The notes: generated by a model not told the origin, from the sequence alone. Positions 50,167-58,977 are shown, counted from the stretch's first letter. The stretch is DNA of 64,000 bases from Wagnerdoeblera sp046292685 (GCF_046292685.1 NZ_JBKBQM010000004.1:34018-98017), one strand, 5' to 3'. Made by a program: numbers and translations.

Positions 50167-51574
50167 GACCAACCCCTCGCCCGATGCCAAAGCCGCCGCC
50201 AATGCCATGTGGGGCGGGCGCTTTACCGCCGGGCCCGATGCGATCATGGAGGCGATCAACGCCTCGATCGGCTTCGACCGGCGGCTTTACGCCCAGGACA
50301 TCGCGGGCAGCCGCGCCCATGCCGCCATGCTGGCAGCCACGGGCATCCTGACGGATAGCGATGCAACCGCGATCCGGGAAGGGCTGCTCACGGTGTTGTC
50401 AGAGATCGAGGCCGGAACCTTCGACTTCCGCACCGATCTGGAAGACATCCACATGAACGTGGAAAGCCGCCTGCGCGACCTGATCGGCCCCGCGGCGGGC
50501 CGCCTGCACACCGCGCGCAGCCGCAACGACCAGGTCGCGGTGGATTTCCGGCTGTGGGTGCGCGACCAGTGCGATGCCGCCATCGGCGGCATCGAGGCGC
50601 TGATCCGCGCGCTTCTGGATCAGGCCGAGGCCGGGGCCGACTGGGTGATGCCTGGCTTCACCCACCTGCAAACCGCCCAGCCGGTGACCTGGGGCCACCA
50701 CATGATGGCCTATGTCGAAATGCTGGGCCGCGATCTGGGCCGGTTCCGCGATGCCCGCGCCCGGATGAACGAATGCCCGCTCGGCGCGGCGGCGCTGGCC
50801 GGCACCAGCTTTCCCATCGACCGGCACATGACGGCGGCGGCGCTGGGCTTCGACCGGCCCACGGCCAACAGCCTCGATTCGGTGTCCGACCGCGATTTCG
50901 CGCTGGAGTTTCTGGGCGCCGCCAGCATCTGCGCCATGCACCTCAGCCGCTTCGCCGAAGAGCTGGTGATCTGGTCCTCGGCGCAGTTCCGCTTCGTGCG
51001 CCTGCCCGACCGCTGGACCACCGGGTCCAGCATCATGCCGCAGAAAAAGAACCCCGACGCGGCCGAGCTGATCCGCGCCAAGATCGGCCGCATCCTGGGC
51101 GCCAACATCGCCTTGTTCACCGTGATGAAGGGGCTGGCGCTGACCTATTCCAAGGACATGCAGGAAGACAAGGAACAGGTGTTCGACGCCGCCGATTCGC
51201 TGATGCTGGCGCTGGCGGCGATGACCGGCATGGTCGCCCACATGCAGGCCAACCGCCCGGTGCTGGCGGCGGCGGCGGCCTCGGGCTTTTCCACCGCCAC
51301 CGATCTGGCCGACTGGCTGGTGCGCGCCCTGGGCCTGCCCTTCCGCGAGGCGCATCACGTCACCGGCGCGCTGGTCAAGCTGGCCGAGGACAAGGGCTGC
51401 GATCTGCCCGACCTCAGCCTCGACGAGATGAAATCCGCCCATCCCGGCATCACTGCCGAGGTGTTCGGCGTGCTGGGGGTGGAAAATTCGGTGCGTTCGC
51501 GGCAATCTTACGGCGGGACCGCCCCCGATCAGGTGCGCGCCCAGATTGCCCGCTGGAAGGAACGCCTGGCGTGA
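50165..51574 (+). CDS. argH: argininosuccinate lyase
   Basis: 469 residues. N-terminal NAMWGGRFTAGPDAIMEAINASI, substrate loop TARSRNDQVAVDFRLW and the fumarase/ASL signature GSSIMPQKKNPD are intact. It cleaves argininosuccinate to arginine and fumarate, the last step of arginine synthesis. The ATG at 50165 shares two bases with the tlpA start on the other strand, so each promoter must lie within the other gene. A small lipoprotein gene overlaps its stop. Confidence 0.96.
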   Translation: MTNPSPDAKAAANAMWGGRFTAGPDAIMEAINASIGFDRRLYAQDIAGSRAHAAMLAATGILTDSDATAIREGLLTVLSEIEAGTFDFRTDLEDIHMNVESRLRDLIGPAAGRLHTARSRNDQVAVDFRLWVRDQCDAAIGGIEALIRALLDQAEAGADWVMPGFTHLQTAQPVTWGHHMMAYVEMLGRDLGRFRDARARMNECPLGAAALAGTSFPIDRHMTAAALGFDRPTANSLDSVSDRDFALEFLGAASICAMHLSRFAEELVIWSSAQFRFVRLPDRWTTGSSIMPQKKNPDAAELIRAKIGRILGANIALFTVMKGLALTYSKDMQEDKEQVFDAADSLMLALAAMTGMVAHMQANRPVLAAAAASGFSTATDLADWLVRALGLPFREAHHVTGALVKLAEDKGCDLPDLSLDEMKSAHPGITAEVFGVLGVENSVRSRQSYGGTAPDQVRAQIARWKERLA

Positions 51575-51723
51575 AAGCCGCCCTTGTCCTGCCCCTGCTG
51601 CTGGCCGCCTGCGTTGCCGAACCCCGGTTGAACGCGGGCATTTCCATCGGCACCGGGGGCGTTTCGGTTTACCCCAGCGTGTCGGGCCGCGTCGGCCCGG
51701 CGCGCGTTGCCATTTCGCCCTGA
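51571..51723 (+). CDS. small lipoprotein following argH
   Basis: 50 residues, GTG start overlapping the argH stop (GTGA). Signal sequence KAALVLPLLLAAC with lipobox LAAC, then a short glycine-rich mature part with the run ISIGTGGVSVYPSVSG. No family recognised. Its tight coupling and clear lipobox make it credible. Confidence 0.7.
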   Translation: MKAALVLPLLLAACVAEPRLNAGISIGTGGVSVYPSVSGRVGPARVAISP

Positions 51724-51735
51724 AGGATTTTCGCC

Positions 51736-51888
51736 ATGACCCGTCTTGTCGCCCTTGCCCTGTCGCTCGGCCTGCTGGCCGGCTGCGGCGCCGACGGCCC
51801 CCCGGTGCCGCCCACCAAGGCCGAAACCGCGCCGACCGGCCTGCGCGTTTCGGGCGAGGCGCGCATCGGCATCGTCACCGGGTTCTGA
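51736..51888 (+). CDS. LptM/YifL-like small lipoprotein
   Basis: 50 residues. Signal sequence ending LLAGC, then GADGPPVPPTKAE, which resembles the CGxKGPLxxP start of LptM (YifL), the lipoprotein that helps mature the LptDE LPS translocon. The rest (RVSGEARIGIVTGF) is not conserved in LptM. AGGA precedes the ATG at 51736. In many genomes this gene sits between argH and lysA; lysA is absent here and thiE follows on the other strand. Confidence 0.6.
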   Translation: MTRLVALALSLGLLAGCGADGPPVPPTKAETAPTGLRVSGEARIGIVTGF

Positions 51889-51914
51889 CCCCGCGGGCTG
51901 CCGGCCGCGGCGGC

Positions 51915-52535
51915 TCAGCCCATCGCGGCGATCAGCGCCTTCAGCGCCGCGGCCGGGTCGTCGTGGCGCCACACCTCGTCGCCAAAGGCGAAGAAGTCGG
52001 TGGCCGGCGCCAGCGCCGCCACCAGATCGGGCGTCAGGGCCCCCTCGGCCACCACCGGCACCTCGATCATCTCCGACCACCACTGGAACAGCTCGGGCTC
52101 GGCCCGGCTGCCGTCGCCCAGGGCCGTGGCGCCCACGGGGCCGAAGCTGACGTAATCCGCGCCGGCCTCGGCGGCGTTCATGCCCTCGTGCCGGGTGGTG
52201 CCGCAGAACGCCCCGATGATCGCATCGGCGCCCAGATCCTTGCGGTGCTTGCGGATGTTGCGCGCCCCGTCGGTCAGGTGCACGCCGTCCAGCCCCAGCC
52301 GCGCGACCATCTGCACATGCCGCTCGATCACCAGCGGCACATCGCGCGCATGGGCCACCAGCCGCAGCGTATCGGCGGCGCGGGCGATGTCGTCTTCGTC
52401 GCGCGTGGCCAGCGCCAGCCGCAGGCAAGCCACCTCGGCGGCATCCAGCACCGCCGCCAGCCGGTCGGGAAACAGGTCCAGGTTCATCGTCGGCGGCGAG
52501 ATCAGGTAAATCTGCGGGCGGTCGGCGTCGGCCAT
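51915..52535 (-). CDS. thiE: thiamine phosphate synthase-like protein
   Basis: 206 residues, TIM-barrel of the ThiE/TenI family. LGLDGVHLTDGARNIRKHRKDLG, ADYVSFGPVGAT and the C-terminal FFAFGDEVW correspond to the phosphate- and pyrimidine-binding strands. Canonical ThiE has GVHLGQ-D and DYIGFGP; the changes leave a margin for the TenI-like subgroup of unknown catalytic role. No other thiamine gene is nearby. Confidence 0.8.
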   Translation of the reverse strand: MADADRPQIYLISPPTMNLDLFPDRLAAVLDAAEVACLRLALATRDEDDIARAADTLRLVAHARDVPLVIERHVQMVARLGLDGVHLTDGARNIRKHRKDLGADAIIGAFCGTTRHEGMNAAEAGADYVSFGPVGATALGDGSRAEPELFQWWSEMIEVPVVAEGALTPDLVAALAPATDFFAFGDEVWRHDDPAAALKALIAAMG

Positions 52536-52669
52536 GCGGGCGGTCCTTTGCGGTTTTCCGCCTTGTAGCGCGCCCGTGGGCGAAAGGCCACCGGCAGGGC
52601 AGGGCCGGCCGCCCTTGCACCGCGGGCCCGCGCACCCTATCACCCCTCCGTTCCGGCAAGGAGACCGCC

Positions 52670-53383
52670 TTGGACCAGCCCCTGATGATCCTCGTGCGCC
52701 CGCAGATGGGCGAAAACATCGGCGCCGCCGCCCGCGGCATGCTGAACTTCGGGCTCGACCGGATGCGCGTCGTCGCCCCGCGCGACGGCTGGCCGAACCC
52801 CAGGGCGGTGGCGATGGCTTCGGGCGCCGGGCGCCTGCTGGACCACGCCGGGCTGTTCCCCGATACGGCCGCCGCCGTGGCCGACTGCCACTATGTCTTT
52901 GCCACCACCGCCCGCCCGCGCGAACTGACCAAGCCCGTGCTCACCCCGGAGGAGGCGATGGCCCAGGCCCGCGCCCTGGTCGCGGCGGGCAAGCGGGTCG
53001 GCATCCTGTTCGGCCCCGAACGCACCGGGCTGGAAAACGACGACATCGCCTTGGCCAACGCCATCGTCACCGTGCCGGTCAACCCGGATTTCCCCTCGCT
53101 CAACCTCGCGCAATGCGTGCTGCTGGCCGGCTACGAATGGCGCCGCCAGACCGACGGCACCATCCCCGTGCCCGACATCGACCTGGCCACCGCGATCGAG
53201 CGCCAGCACCTCGGCGACCATTACGAGGAAACGCTGGAGGCGGCCGGGTTCTTCTTCCCCGAAACCAAGGCCGCGAACATGAAGCGCAACCTGCGCAGCA
53301 TGTGGGCGCGCCTGCCCCTGACCCGCGCCGATGTGCAAACCCTGCACGGCCTGCTGCGCCAGGTGGTGCGCCGGCTGGGCTGA
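52670..53383 (+). CDS. TrmJ-type RNA 2'-O-methyltransferase (SpoU family)
   Basis: 237 residues, TTG start at 52670 chosen because AAGGAGA (52658-52664) lies 5 nt before it. SpoU motifs: NIGAAARGMLNFGLDRMRVV, GILFGPERTGLENDD and VPVNPDFPSLNLAQCVLLAGYE. TrmJ methylates the ribose of tRNA residue 32. Length and motif spacing fit TrmJ rather than TrmL. Confidence 0.88.
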   Translation: MDQPLMILVRPQMGENIGAAARGMLNFGLDRMRVVAPRDGWPNPRAVAMASGAGRLLDHAGLFPDTAAAVADCHYVFATTARPRELTKPVLTPEEAMAQARALVAAGKRVGILFGPERTGLENDDIALANAIVTVPVNPDFPSLNLAQCVLLAGYEWRRQTDGTIPVPDIDLATAIERQHLGDHYEETLEAAGFFFPETKAANMKRNLRSMWARLPLTRADVQTLHGLLRQVVRRLG

Positions 53384-53393
53384 CGCCGGCGGC

Positions 53394-54320
53394 CTACACG
53401 GTGGCCAGAATCTCCCGCGCCCGGGCGCAGTCGGCCTCCATCTGCGCGATCAGCGCCGGCAAGCCGTCGAACTTCAGCTCCGGCCGCAGGTATTCGACAA
53501 AGCCCACCGACAGGTGCTGACCGTAAAGATCGCCCTTGAAGTCGAAGATGTAGGTTTCCAGGTTGGGCAGGTTTTCCCCGAACATCGGCCGCACCCCCAG
53601 CGAGGCCGCGCCCAGATAGCTGCCCTTCTGCGGCCCGGTCAGCACATCGACCTTTACCGCATAAACCCCGATCTTCGGCAGATGCAGCCCCGCCACCGAC
53701 ATGTTGGCGGTCGGATAGCCCAGTTCGCGCCCGCGCTTTTCGCCGTGCAGCACCGGGCCTTCGATGCGGTGCCAGTGGCCCAGCATGGCATGGGCATCGC
53801 GGGGCCGCCCTTCGGCCAGGGCCGCCCGGATCGCGGTCGACGAAATCTCCACCCCGCCGACCGCCACCAACGGCGCCACCGTCACCTCGAACCCCAGCTC
53901 CGCCCCCAGCGCCACCAGATCGGCGGCGCGGCCGGCGCGCCCCTTGCCGAAACAGAAATCGGCGCCCACCACCACATGCCGCACGCCCAGCCCCTCGGCC
54001 AGCACGTCGCGGGCAAAGGCCGCGGGCGACAGGCCCGCCAGCGCAGCATCGAACGGCAGTTCGTAAAGCTGTTCCACCCCCAGCCGCGCCAACCGGTTGG
54101 CCCGCGCCTCGGCGTTCATCAGCCGGAATGGCGCGGCACCGGGGTTGAACACCTGCCGCGGATGCGGCTCGAAGGTCACCACCCCCAGCGGCGCATCCGG
54201 GCGGCGTGCCCGGTCGATCACCGAACGGTGGCCCAGGTGCACCCCGTCGAAGTTGCCCATGGCCACCGATGCGCCCTTGTCGGCGGCATCCAGCCCTTGC
54301 CAGTGATGATGCGTTCTCAT
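53394..54320 (-). CDS. ribF: bifunctional riboflavin kinase/FMN adenylyltransferase
   Basis: 308 residues. FAD synthetase half with GNFDGVHLGHRSVI and VEISSTAIRAALAEGRP, then a riboflavin kinase half with GRELGYPTANM and EVSFVEYLRPELKFDGLPALI-like C terminus. It makes FMN and FAD from riboflavin. The MaoC gene follows upstream on the same strand with a 30-bp gap. Confidence 0.95.
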   Translation of the reverse strand: MRTHHHWQGLDAADKGASVAMGNFDGVHLGHRSVIDRARRPDAPLGVVTFEPHPRQVFNPGAAPFRLMNAEARANRLARLGVEQLYELPFDAALAGLSPAAFARDVLAEGLGVRHVVVGADFCFGKGRAGRAADLVALGAELGFEVTVAPLVAVGGVEISSTAIRAALAEGRPRDAHAMLGHWHRIEGPVLHGEKRGRELGYPTANMSVAGLHLPKIGVYAVKVDVLTGPQKGSYLGAASLGVRPMFGENLPNLETYIFDFKGDLYGQHLSVGFVEYLRPELKFDGLPALIAQMEADCARAREILATV

Positions 54321-54350
54321 CTTCCCCCGGGGTGGCGGGGGCGCCCGCCG

Positions 54351-54794
54351 TCAGTCGAACTTGCGGCTGGGCGCCAGAACCAGCGCCTCGCCTTTCAGCA
54401 CCACCGTATCGCCCACCGCGCAGCGGGTTTCAAGGGTGACCCGCCGGCGCGCATGGTCCACCGCCGTCACCGTCACCTCGGCCAGCACGGTGTCGCCCGG
54501 GCGGACGGGCGCCATGAACTTCAGGCTCTGGCCCAGATAGACCGTGCCATGCCCCGGCAGCTGTTCGCCGATCACCGCCGAGATCAGCCCGGCGGTCAGC
54601 ATGCCATGCGCGATGCGGCCCTGAAAGATCGTGTCGCGGGCATAGGCGTCGTCCAGATGCACCGGGTTGCGGTCGGTCGAGACTTCGGCGAACAGCTCGA
54701 TGTCGCGGTCGGTCACGGTCTTGCGCAAATGGCGCGACATGCCGATCTCGATATCCTCGATGCAGATCGTCCCGCGCGGCATGTTGTCCAGCAT
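54351..54794 (-). CDS. MaoC-like (R)-specific hydratase
   Basis: 147 residues with a hotdog fold. Catalytic Asp/His are in DRNPVHLDDAYA, with the following FQGRIAHGMLTAGLIS typical of PhaJ-type enoyl-CoA hydratases. It may supply (R)-3-hydroxyacyl-CoA for polyester synthesis or act in fatty acid breakdown. GGAGG 9 nt before ATG 54794 supports this start over the ATG at 54782. Confidence 0.85.
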   Translation of the reverse strand: MLDNMPRGTICIEDIEIGMSRHLRKTVTDRDIELFAEVSTDRNPVHLDDAYARDTIFQGRIAHGMLTAGLISAVIGEQLPGHGTVYLGQSLKFMAPVRPGDTVLAEVTVTAVDHARRRVTLETRCAVGDTVVLKGEALVLAPSRKFD

Positions 54795-54913
54795 CCTGCG
54801 AATCCTCCAAGCGATGCTTGGGACGCTAGCAGATGCTGCGCCGCAGCACAATGGCGCAGCGTAACTTTGCGACGCTTATTCGCCCCTCGGCGCAATATTG
54901 TTGCCTTGCCGCT

Positions 54914-55792
54914 TCAGCGCAACTGCCCGATCGCCCAACGCGGCGCGGCCTTCTGCGCGGTCAGCCATTGGGCCAGCAACGCCGGGTCCGGTGCCGCCGC
55001 ATCGGGGCCAAAGGCTTCGGCCGCCAGCCCGCCGGTCACGAACAGGCAATCCAGCCCTTCGCCGGCAGCACCCGCCACATCGGTCCCGATGCCGTCGCCC
55101 ACGCACAGGATGCGGTCCTCGGGCACATCGCGCCCCAGCGCCGCCAGCCGCCGCCGGGCGAGGTCGTAGATCGGCGGATGCGGCTTGCCGAAATACAGCA
55201 CCCGCCCGCCCATCTGTTCATAGATCTGCGCCAGCGCCCCGGCGCACCAGAGCCGCCGGCCGCCCCAGTCCACCACGATGTCGGGGTTCACGCACAGCAT
55301 CGGCATCCGGTTCTGCGCCGCCAGCATCAGGCCGGCGCGGTAATCCTCGGGCGTCTCGGTCAGGTCGTCGGCAAGGCCGGTGCAGACGATGCCCTCGGCC
55401 TCGGCCGGCGCCACCCGCGCCACCGTGCCCGCCGGCACGTCCTGCGGCAGGTCGTCGAAAAAGGTCAGGTCTTTCTCGGCCCCGATGTGCCACACCTTCC
55501 GCCCCACCGCGCCCGAGGCCATCGCCCATTGCGCCGCATCGCCCGAGGTGGCGATCTCGTCCCAGGCATCGCGCGGCACGCCCAGCCGCTGCAACTGGCG
55601 CATCACATCCGTCCTGGGGCGCGGCGCATTGGTCACCAGCACCACCGCGCCGCCGCCTGCCCGGAACGCCTGCAAGGCGGCGACCGCCGGCGCAAAGGCC
55701 ACAACCCCGTCGTGCACGCAGCCCCACAGGTCGCAGAACAGCGCATCATAGTGTGCGGAAACCGCCGCCAGTTCTGGAATGATCCGGGTCAT
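54914..55792 (-). CDS. HAD-superfamily class IIA hydrolase (TIGR01459 type)
   Basis: 292 residues. HAD motif I is FCDLWGCVHDG, where the usual DxDG is DLWG, as in the TIGR01459 subgroup of Alphaproteobacteria; motif II is VLVTNAPR, and motif IV is ILCVGDGIGTDVAGA. The cap belongs to class IIA (NagD-like). The substrate, probably a small phosphate ester, is unknown. GGAGAGAGGCG precedes the ATG. Confidence 0.85.
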   Translation of the reverse strand: MTRIIPELAAVSAHYDALFCDLWGCVHDGVVAFAPAVAALQAFRAGGGAVVLVTNAPRPRTDVMRQLQRLGVPRDAWDEIATSGDAAQWAMASGAVGRKVWHIGAEKDLTFFDDLPQDVPAGTVARVAPAEAEGIVCTGLADDLTETPEDYRAGLMLAAQNRMPMLCVNPDIVVDWGGRRLWCAGALAQIYEQMGGRVLYFGKPHPPIYDLARRRLAALGRDVPEDRILCVGDGIGTDVAGAAGEGLDCLFVTGGLAAEAFGPDAAAPDPALLAQWLTAQKAAPRWAIGQLR

Positions 55793-55822
55793 CGCCTCTC
55801 TCCGGCTCCCGGGCCTGCCGGG

Positions 55823-55872
55823 TTCATTTTCTGTCCGAAAATATCCCGGGGGTCCGGGGGCAGAGCCCCCGG
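55823..55872 (-). repeat. dispersed element copy 6 (variant core)
   Basis: Minus strand: hairpin CCGGGGG-CTCT-GCCCCCGG (55854-55872), then GGATATTTTCGGACAGAAAA with TGAA to 55823. The right half of the core differs from the other copies (GGACAGAAAATGAA in place of GGCAAGGTGAA). It lies 9 nt after the ppaC stop and 30 nt before the HAD start. Confidence 0.8.
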
Positions 55873-55880
55873 CTCCGCGA

Positions 55881-56801
55881 TCAAAGCTTCAGCGCCGGGA
55901 TGATCTGCTTCTTGCGGCTCATGATGCCCGGCAGCACGACCGTATCGCCGGTGACCTTGCAGCCGAAGCTCGCCTCGGCCATCGCCTTCACCAGGTCGTT
56001 GGGCACCAGCAGGGTGGCTTCTTCCTTGATGATGTCCACCACGAACAGCAGCACCTGGTCGGCGCCGTCTTCCCTGGCCACGTCCACCATGCTGGCCATC
56101 AGGCTGTCCTTGCGGTCCAGCACGACCTTGGGCGCGGTGGTTTCCAGCACGCTCACGCGCAGTTCCTTGCCGGCGACGTTGTATTCCTTGCTGTCCATCC
56201 GCAGCAGCTCGGCATCCGAAAACGCCGACACGTCCGACTTCGCCTCGAACATCGCCGCCGCCAGCTCGGGAATCGACACGCCCAGGTCGGCGGCCAGCGC
56301 CTCGGCCACGGCCTTGTCATGCGCGGTGGTGGTGGGGCTGCGGAACGCCAGCGTGTCCGACAGGATGCACGACAGCATCGCGCCCTTGATCCCGCGCGGT
56401 GCCTTGGCCACCGCATCGCCCATCAGGTCGTGCATGATGGTGGCGGTGCAGGCCAGCGGGCGGATGGTGATGTCGATCGGGTTCTTCGTCTTGATCCCGC
56501 CCACCAGCATGTGATGGTCGATGATCCCCTGAATCTTCGCCTCGTTGATCGAGGGCGGCAGCTCGGCCGGGTTGTTGGTGTCGACGATCACCACCTTGTC
56601 CTCGGCGGTCACGTCCGCGATGATCTCGGGCTTGTCCAGCCCCCAGTGGCGCAGCACGAAGGCGGCTTCGGTGTTCGGTTCGCCCAGCAGCACCGGCTTG
56701 GCGGGGGTGCCTTTCGCTTCGCTCAGGTACCAGGCCCAGACGATGGGCGAGCCGGTGGAATCGGTGTCGGGCGACTTGTGGCCGAAAACAAGCGTGGTCA
56801 T
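55881..56801 (-). CDS. ppaC: manganese-dependent inorganic pyrophosphatase, family II
   Basis: 306 residues. Metal-binding motifs GHKSPDTDS (N-terminal), IVDTNNPAEL, GIIDHHML (DHH) and ILSDTLAFRSPTTT are complete, followed by the DHHA2 domain with a C-terminal SRKKQIIP that contacts substrate. It hydrolyses pyrophosphate to drive biosynthesis. Most Proteobacteria use family I (ppa) instead; family II is patchily found, for example in Rhodobacteraceae. GAAGG precedes the ATG at 56801. Confidence 0.95.
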   Translation of the reverse strand: MTTLVFGHKSPDTDSTGSPIVWAWYLSEAKGTPAKPVLLGEPNTEAAFVLRHWGLDKPEIIADVTAEDKVVIVDTNNPAELPPSINEAKIQGIIDHHMLVGGIKTKNPIDITIRPLACTATIMHDLMGDAVAKAPRGIKGAMLSCILSDTLAFRSPTTTAHDKAVAEALAADLGVSIPELAAAMFEAKSDVSAFSDAELLRMDSKEYNVAGKELRVSVLETTAPKVVLDRKDSLMASMVDVAREDGADQVLLFVVDIIKEEATLLVPNDLVKAMAEASFGCKVTGDTVVLPGIMSRKKQIIPALKL

Positions 56802-56909
56802 GGAACTGCCTTCGCAAAGCGGGTGGGTTTCGGGCGCCTTATAGGCGCCCGCGCCGCGCTTGTCACCCTGCGCGGCAAAGGTCTGCGGCAATTTTTCTGC
56901 GCCGCAGCA

Positions 56910-58265
56910 TCAGCCTTCCAGCTGGCGGCGCAGCATCGCCAGGTCGTCGGCCAGCTGGCTGTCGGTGGCCATCAATTCCTCGATCTTCTTCACGCCGTGC
57001 ATGATGGTGGTGTGGTCGCGCCCGCCGAACCGCCGCCCGATTTCGGGCAAGGACCGCGGGGTCAGCTGTTTGGCCAGATACATCGCCACCTGCCGCGGCC
57101 GGGCCACGGCGCGCAGCCGCTTGGGCCCGATCATGTCGGACAGGCGGATGTTGTAATGCTCGGCCACCTTGCGCTGGATTTCCTCGATCGTCACCTTGCG
57201 GTCCGAGGCGCGCAGGATGTCGGCCAGGCAGTCCTGCGCCAGTTCCAGCGTGATCTCCCGCCCGACGAGCGAGGCAAAGGCAAACAGCCGCGTCAGCGCG
57301 CCTTCCAGCACGCGCACGTTGGTGGTGATGCGGTTGGCCAGAAACTCCAGCACCCCCGGCGCGATGCGCAGGCCCGGATACTGGCCGCGATAGAACTCCA
57401 CCTTGGTCTGCAGGATGCCCAGCCGAAGCTCGTAATCGGTCGGGTGCAGGTCCACGATCAGCCCGCATTGCAAGCGGCTGGCGATGCGGTCTTCCAGCCC
57501 CTTGATCTCGCCCGGCGCGCGGTCGGCGGAAATCACGATCTGGCGGTTCTGGTCCACCAGCGCGTTGAAGGTGTGAAAGAACTCCTCCTGCGTGCTGTCC
57601 TTGCCGGCGATGAACTGCACGTCATCCACCATCAGCACATCGACCGAGCGGAACAGCTCCTTGAACGACATGATCTGCTTGTCGCGCAGCGCCTGGACAA
57701 AGCGGTACATGAACTGTTCGGCGCTCAGATACAGCACCCGCGCCGCGGGGTTGCGCGCGGTGATCTCGTGCGCGATGGCGTGCATCAGGTGGGTCTTGCC
57801 CAGGCCCACGCCGCCATACAGGAACAGCGGGTTGAAGCTGACGGGCCCGCCTTCGGCCACCCGGCGCGCGGCGGCATGGGCCAGCTGATTCGGCTTGCCC
57901 ACCACGAAGGTGTCGAAGGTGAAGCGCGCATCCAGCGGGCTGCTGGCCATATCCTCGTCATTGGCGCGGGCGGGGGCGGCCGCCGCGGCCGGGGCAGGGC
58001 GGGCCACCGCCGGTGCTGCCGTCTGGCGCGCCACGGCAAACTCCACCCGCGTCACCGCCGCACCCGAGCCCAGCAGCTCGCGCCGGATATGGTCGGCGAA
58101 ATTGCGCGCCACCCAGTCGCCGTGAAAGCTGGTCGGCACGGTGAACCGTGCCACACCGTCGGTCAGGTCGGCAAAGCGCAAGGGCTCGATCCAGGTCAGG
58201 TAGTTGTTGCGGCCCACCCGCTTGAGAAGTCCCTCACGCACCTGCCCCCAAGTTTCTTCGGTCAT
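56910..58265 (-). CDS. dnaA: chromosomal replication initiator DnaA
   Basis: 451 residues. Domain I (TWGQVREGLLKRVGRNNYLTWIEPL), a short Ala/Pro-rich linker domain II (about 85-110), AAA+ domain III with Walker A GGVGLGKTHL and Walker B VDVLMVDDVQFIAGK, and DNA-binding domain IV with the signature GRRFGGRDHTTIMHGVKKIE. It opens the chromosome origin. In this genome ppaC, not dnaN, follows, so the classical dnaA-dnaN-recF order is broken. The long 5' region holds clustered GANTC sites. Confidence 0.97.
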   Translation of the reverse strand: MTEETWGQVREGLLKRVGRNNYLTWIEPLRFADLTDGVARFTVPTSFHGDWVARNFADHIRRELLGSGAAVTRVEFAVARQTAAPAVARPAPAAAAAPARANDEDMASSPLDARFTFDTFVVGKPNQLAHAAARRVAEGGPVSFNPLFLYGGVGLGKTHLMHAIAHEITARNPAARVLYLSAEQFMYRFVQALRDKQIMSFKELFRSVDVLMVDDVQFIAGKDSTQEEFFHTFNALVDQNRQIVISADRAPGEIKGLEDRIASRLQCGLIVDLHPTDYELRLGILQTKVEFYRGQYPGLRIAPGVLEFLANRITTNVRVLEGALTRLFAFASLVGREITLELAQDCLADILRASDRKVTIEEIQRKVAEHYNIRLSDMIGPKRLRAVARPRQVAMYLAKQLTPRSLPEIGRRFGGRDHTTIMHGVKKIEELMATDSQLADDLAMLRRQLEG

Positions 58266-58650
58266 CTGTCCCGTTCCGAACGCGGTTGTTGTTGTTGTCA
58301 CCCGGGGCGTTCGCCCTTCGTTAGCCACAGACGATCCGGCCACCGGCCCGGCGGGGGGCAACCCGTTGCCGGGCCGCCAAACGGCGCACAACGCCCCGCC
58401 CAGCCGTTGCCGGCCGTGGCAAGGTGCGCAGGCAATGCGCGTTTGTTCAACAAAAGCAAGGGCTTGCGTGAAAGTTGGCAGCACAGCCCTTGCGATCTGC
58501 ATGTCCCCCCCCAGGGAACGATGTGAATCGCTCAGGCAAACTAGCGTCCTCGCGGCGGCGGCTGCAACCGAACTTCGCTGTTGACTCGGTCTTTCCCGAA
58601 ACCGAATCCGCGCCCCTCGGCAGCTTTGCCACAGTGACGCGGCGGCAAGC
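58266..58650. promoter_or_regulatory. dnaA upstream region with GANTC cluster
   Basis: 385 bp between dnaA and the rpsT terminator, with no coding sequence seen. GANTC sites (target of the alphaproteobacterial CcrM methylase) occur at 58525, 58583 and 58604, with a fourth at 58679 just beyond. TTAGCCACA at 58321-58329 is a one-mismatch DnaA box close to the dnaA start. A likely regulatory region for cell-cycle control of dnaA. Confidence 0.5.
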
Positions 58651-58673
58651 AAAAAGGCGCCCCGCAGGGCGCC
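58651..58673 (-). terminator. intrinsic terminator of rpsT
   Basis: On the minus strand, GGCGCCC and GGGCGCC pair around the 4-nt loop TGCG, preceded by AAA and followed by TTTTT. It lies 26 nt after the rpsT stop. This is the clearest classical terminator in the window. Confidence 0.9.
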
Positions 58674-58698
58674 TTTCCGAATCTCCGTTCGGGCGGGT

Positions 58699-58977
58699 TC
58701 AGGCGTTGGCCGGAACCGACAGCGCCTTCACGCGCGCCGACAGGCGCGACATCTTGCGCGCCACGGTGTTCTTGTGCAGCACGCCCTTGGTCACGCCGCG
58801 CGCCAGCTCCGGCTGCACAGCCTCCAGCGCCGCCTTGGCCGCATCGGCATTGCCGCTGGCGATCGCTTCTTCCACCTTGCGCAGGAAGGTGCGGATGCGC
58901 GAGCGGCGCGCCTTGTTCACGGCATAGCGGGCTTCGGACTGGCGGGCGCGTTTTTCGGACTGGGGCGTATTGGCCAT
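58699..58977 (-). CDS. rpsT: 30S ribosomal protein S20
   Basis: 92 residues. Starts ANTPQSEKRARQSEARYAVNKARRSRIRTF, then KGVLHKNTVARKMSRLSARVK, the normal S20 sequence. It binds 16S rRNA early in assembly. The leader (58978-59128) contains an inverted repeat GCCGGACGA/TCGTCCGGC at 59030-59048 that could form a hairpin in its mRNA. It is followed by a strong terminator and then the dnaA gene. Confidence 0.97.
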   Translation of the reverse strand: MANTPQSEKRARQSEARYAVNKARRSRIRTFLRKVEEAIASGNADAAKAALEAVQPELARGVTKGVLHKNTVARKMSRLSARVKALSVPANA

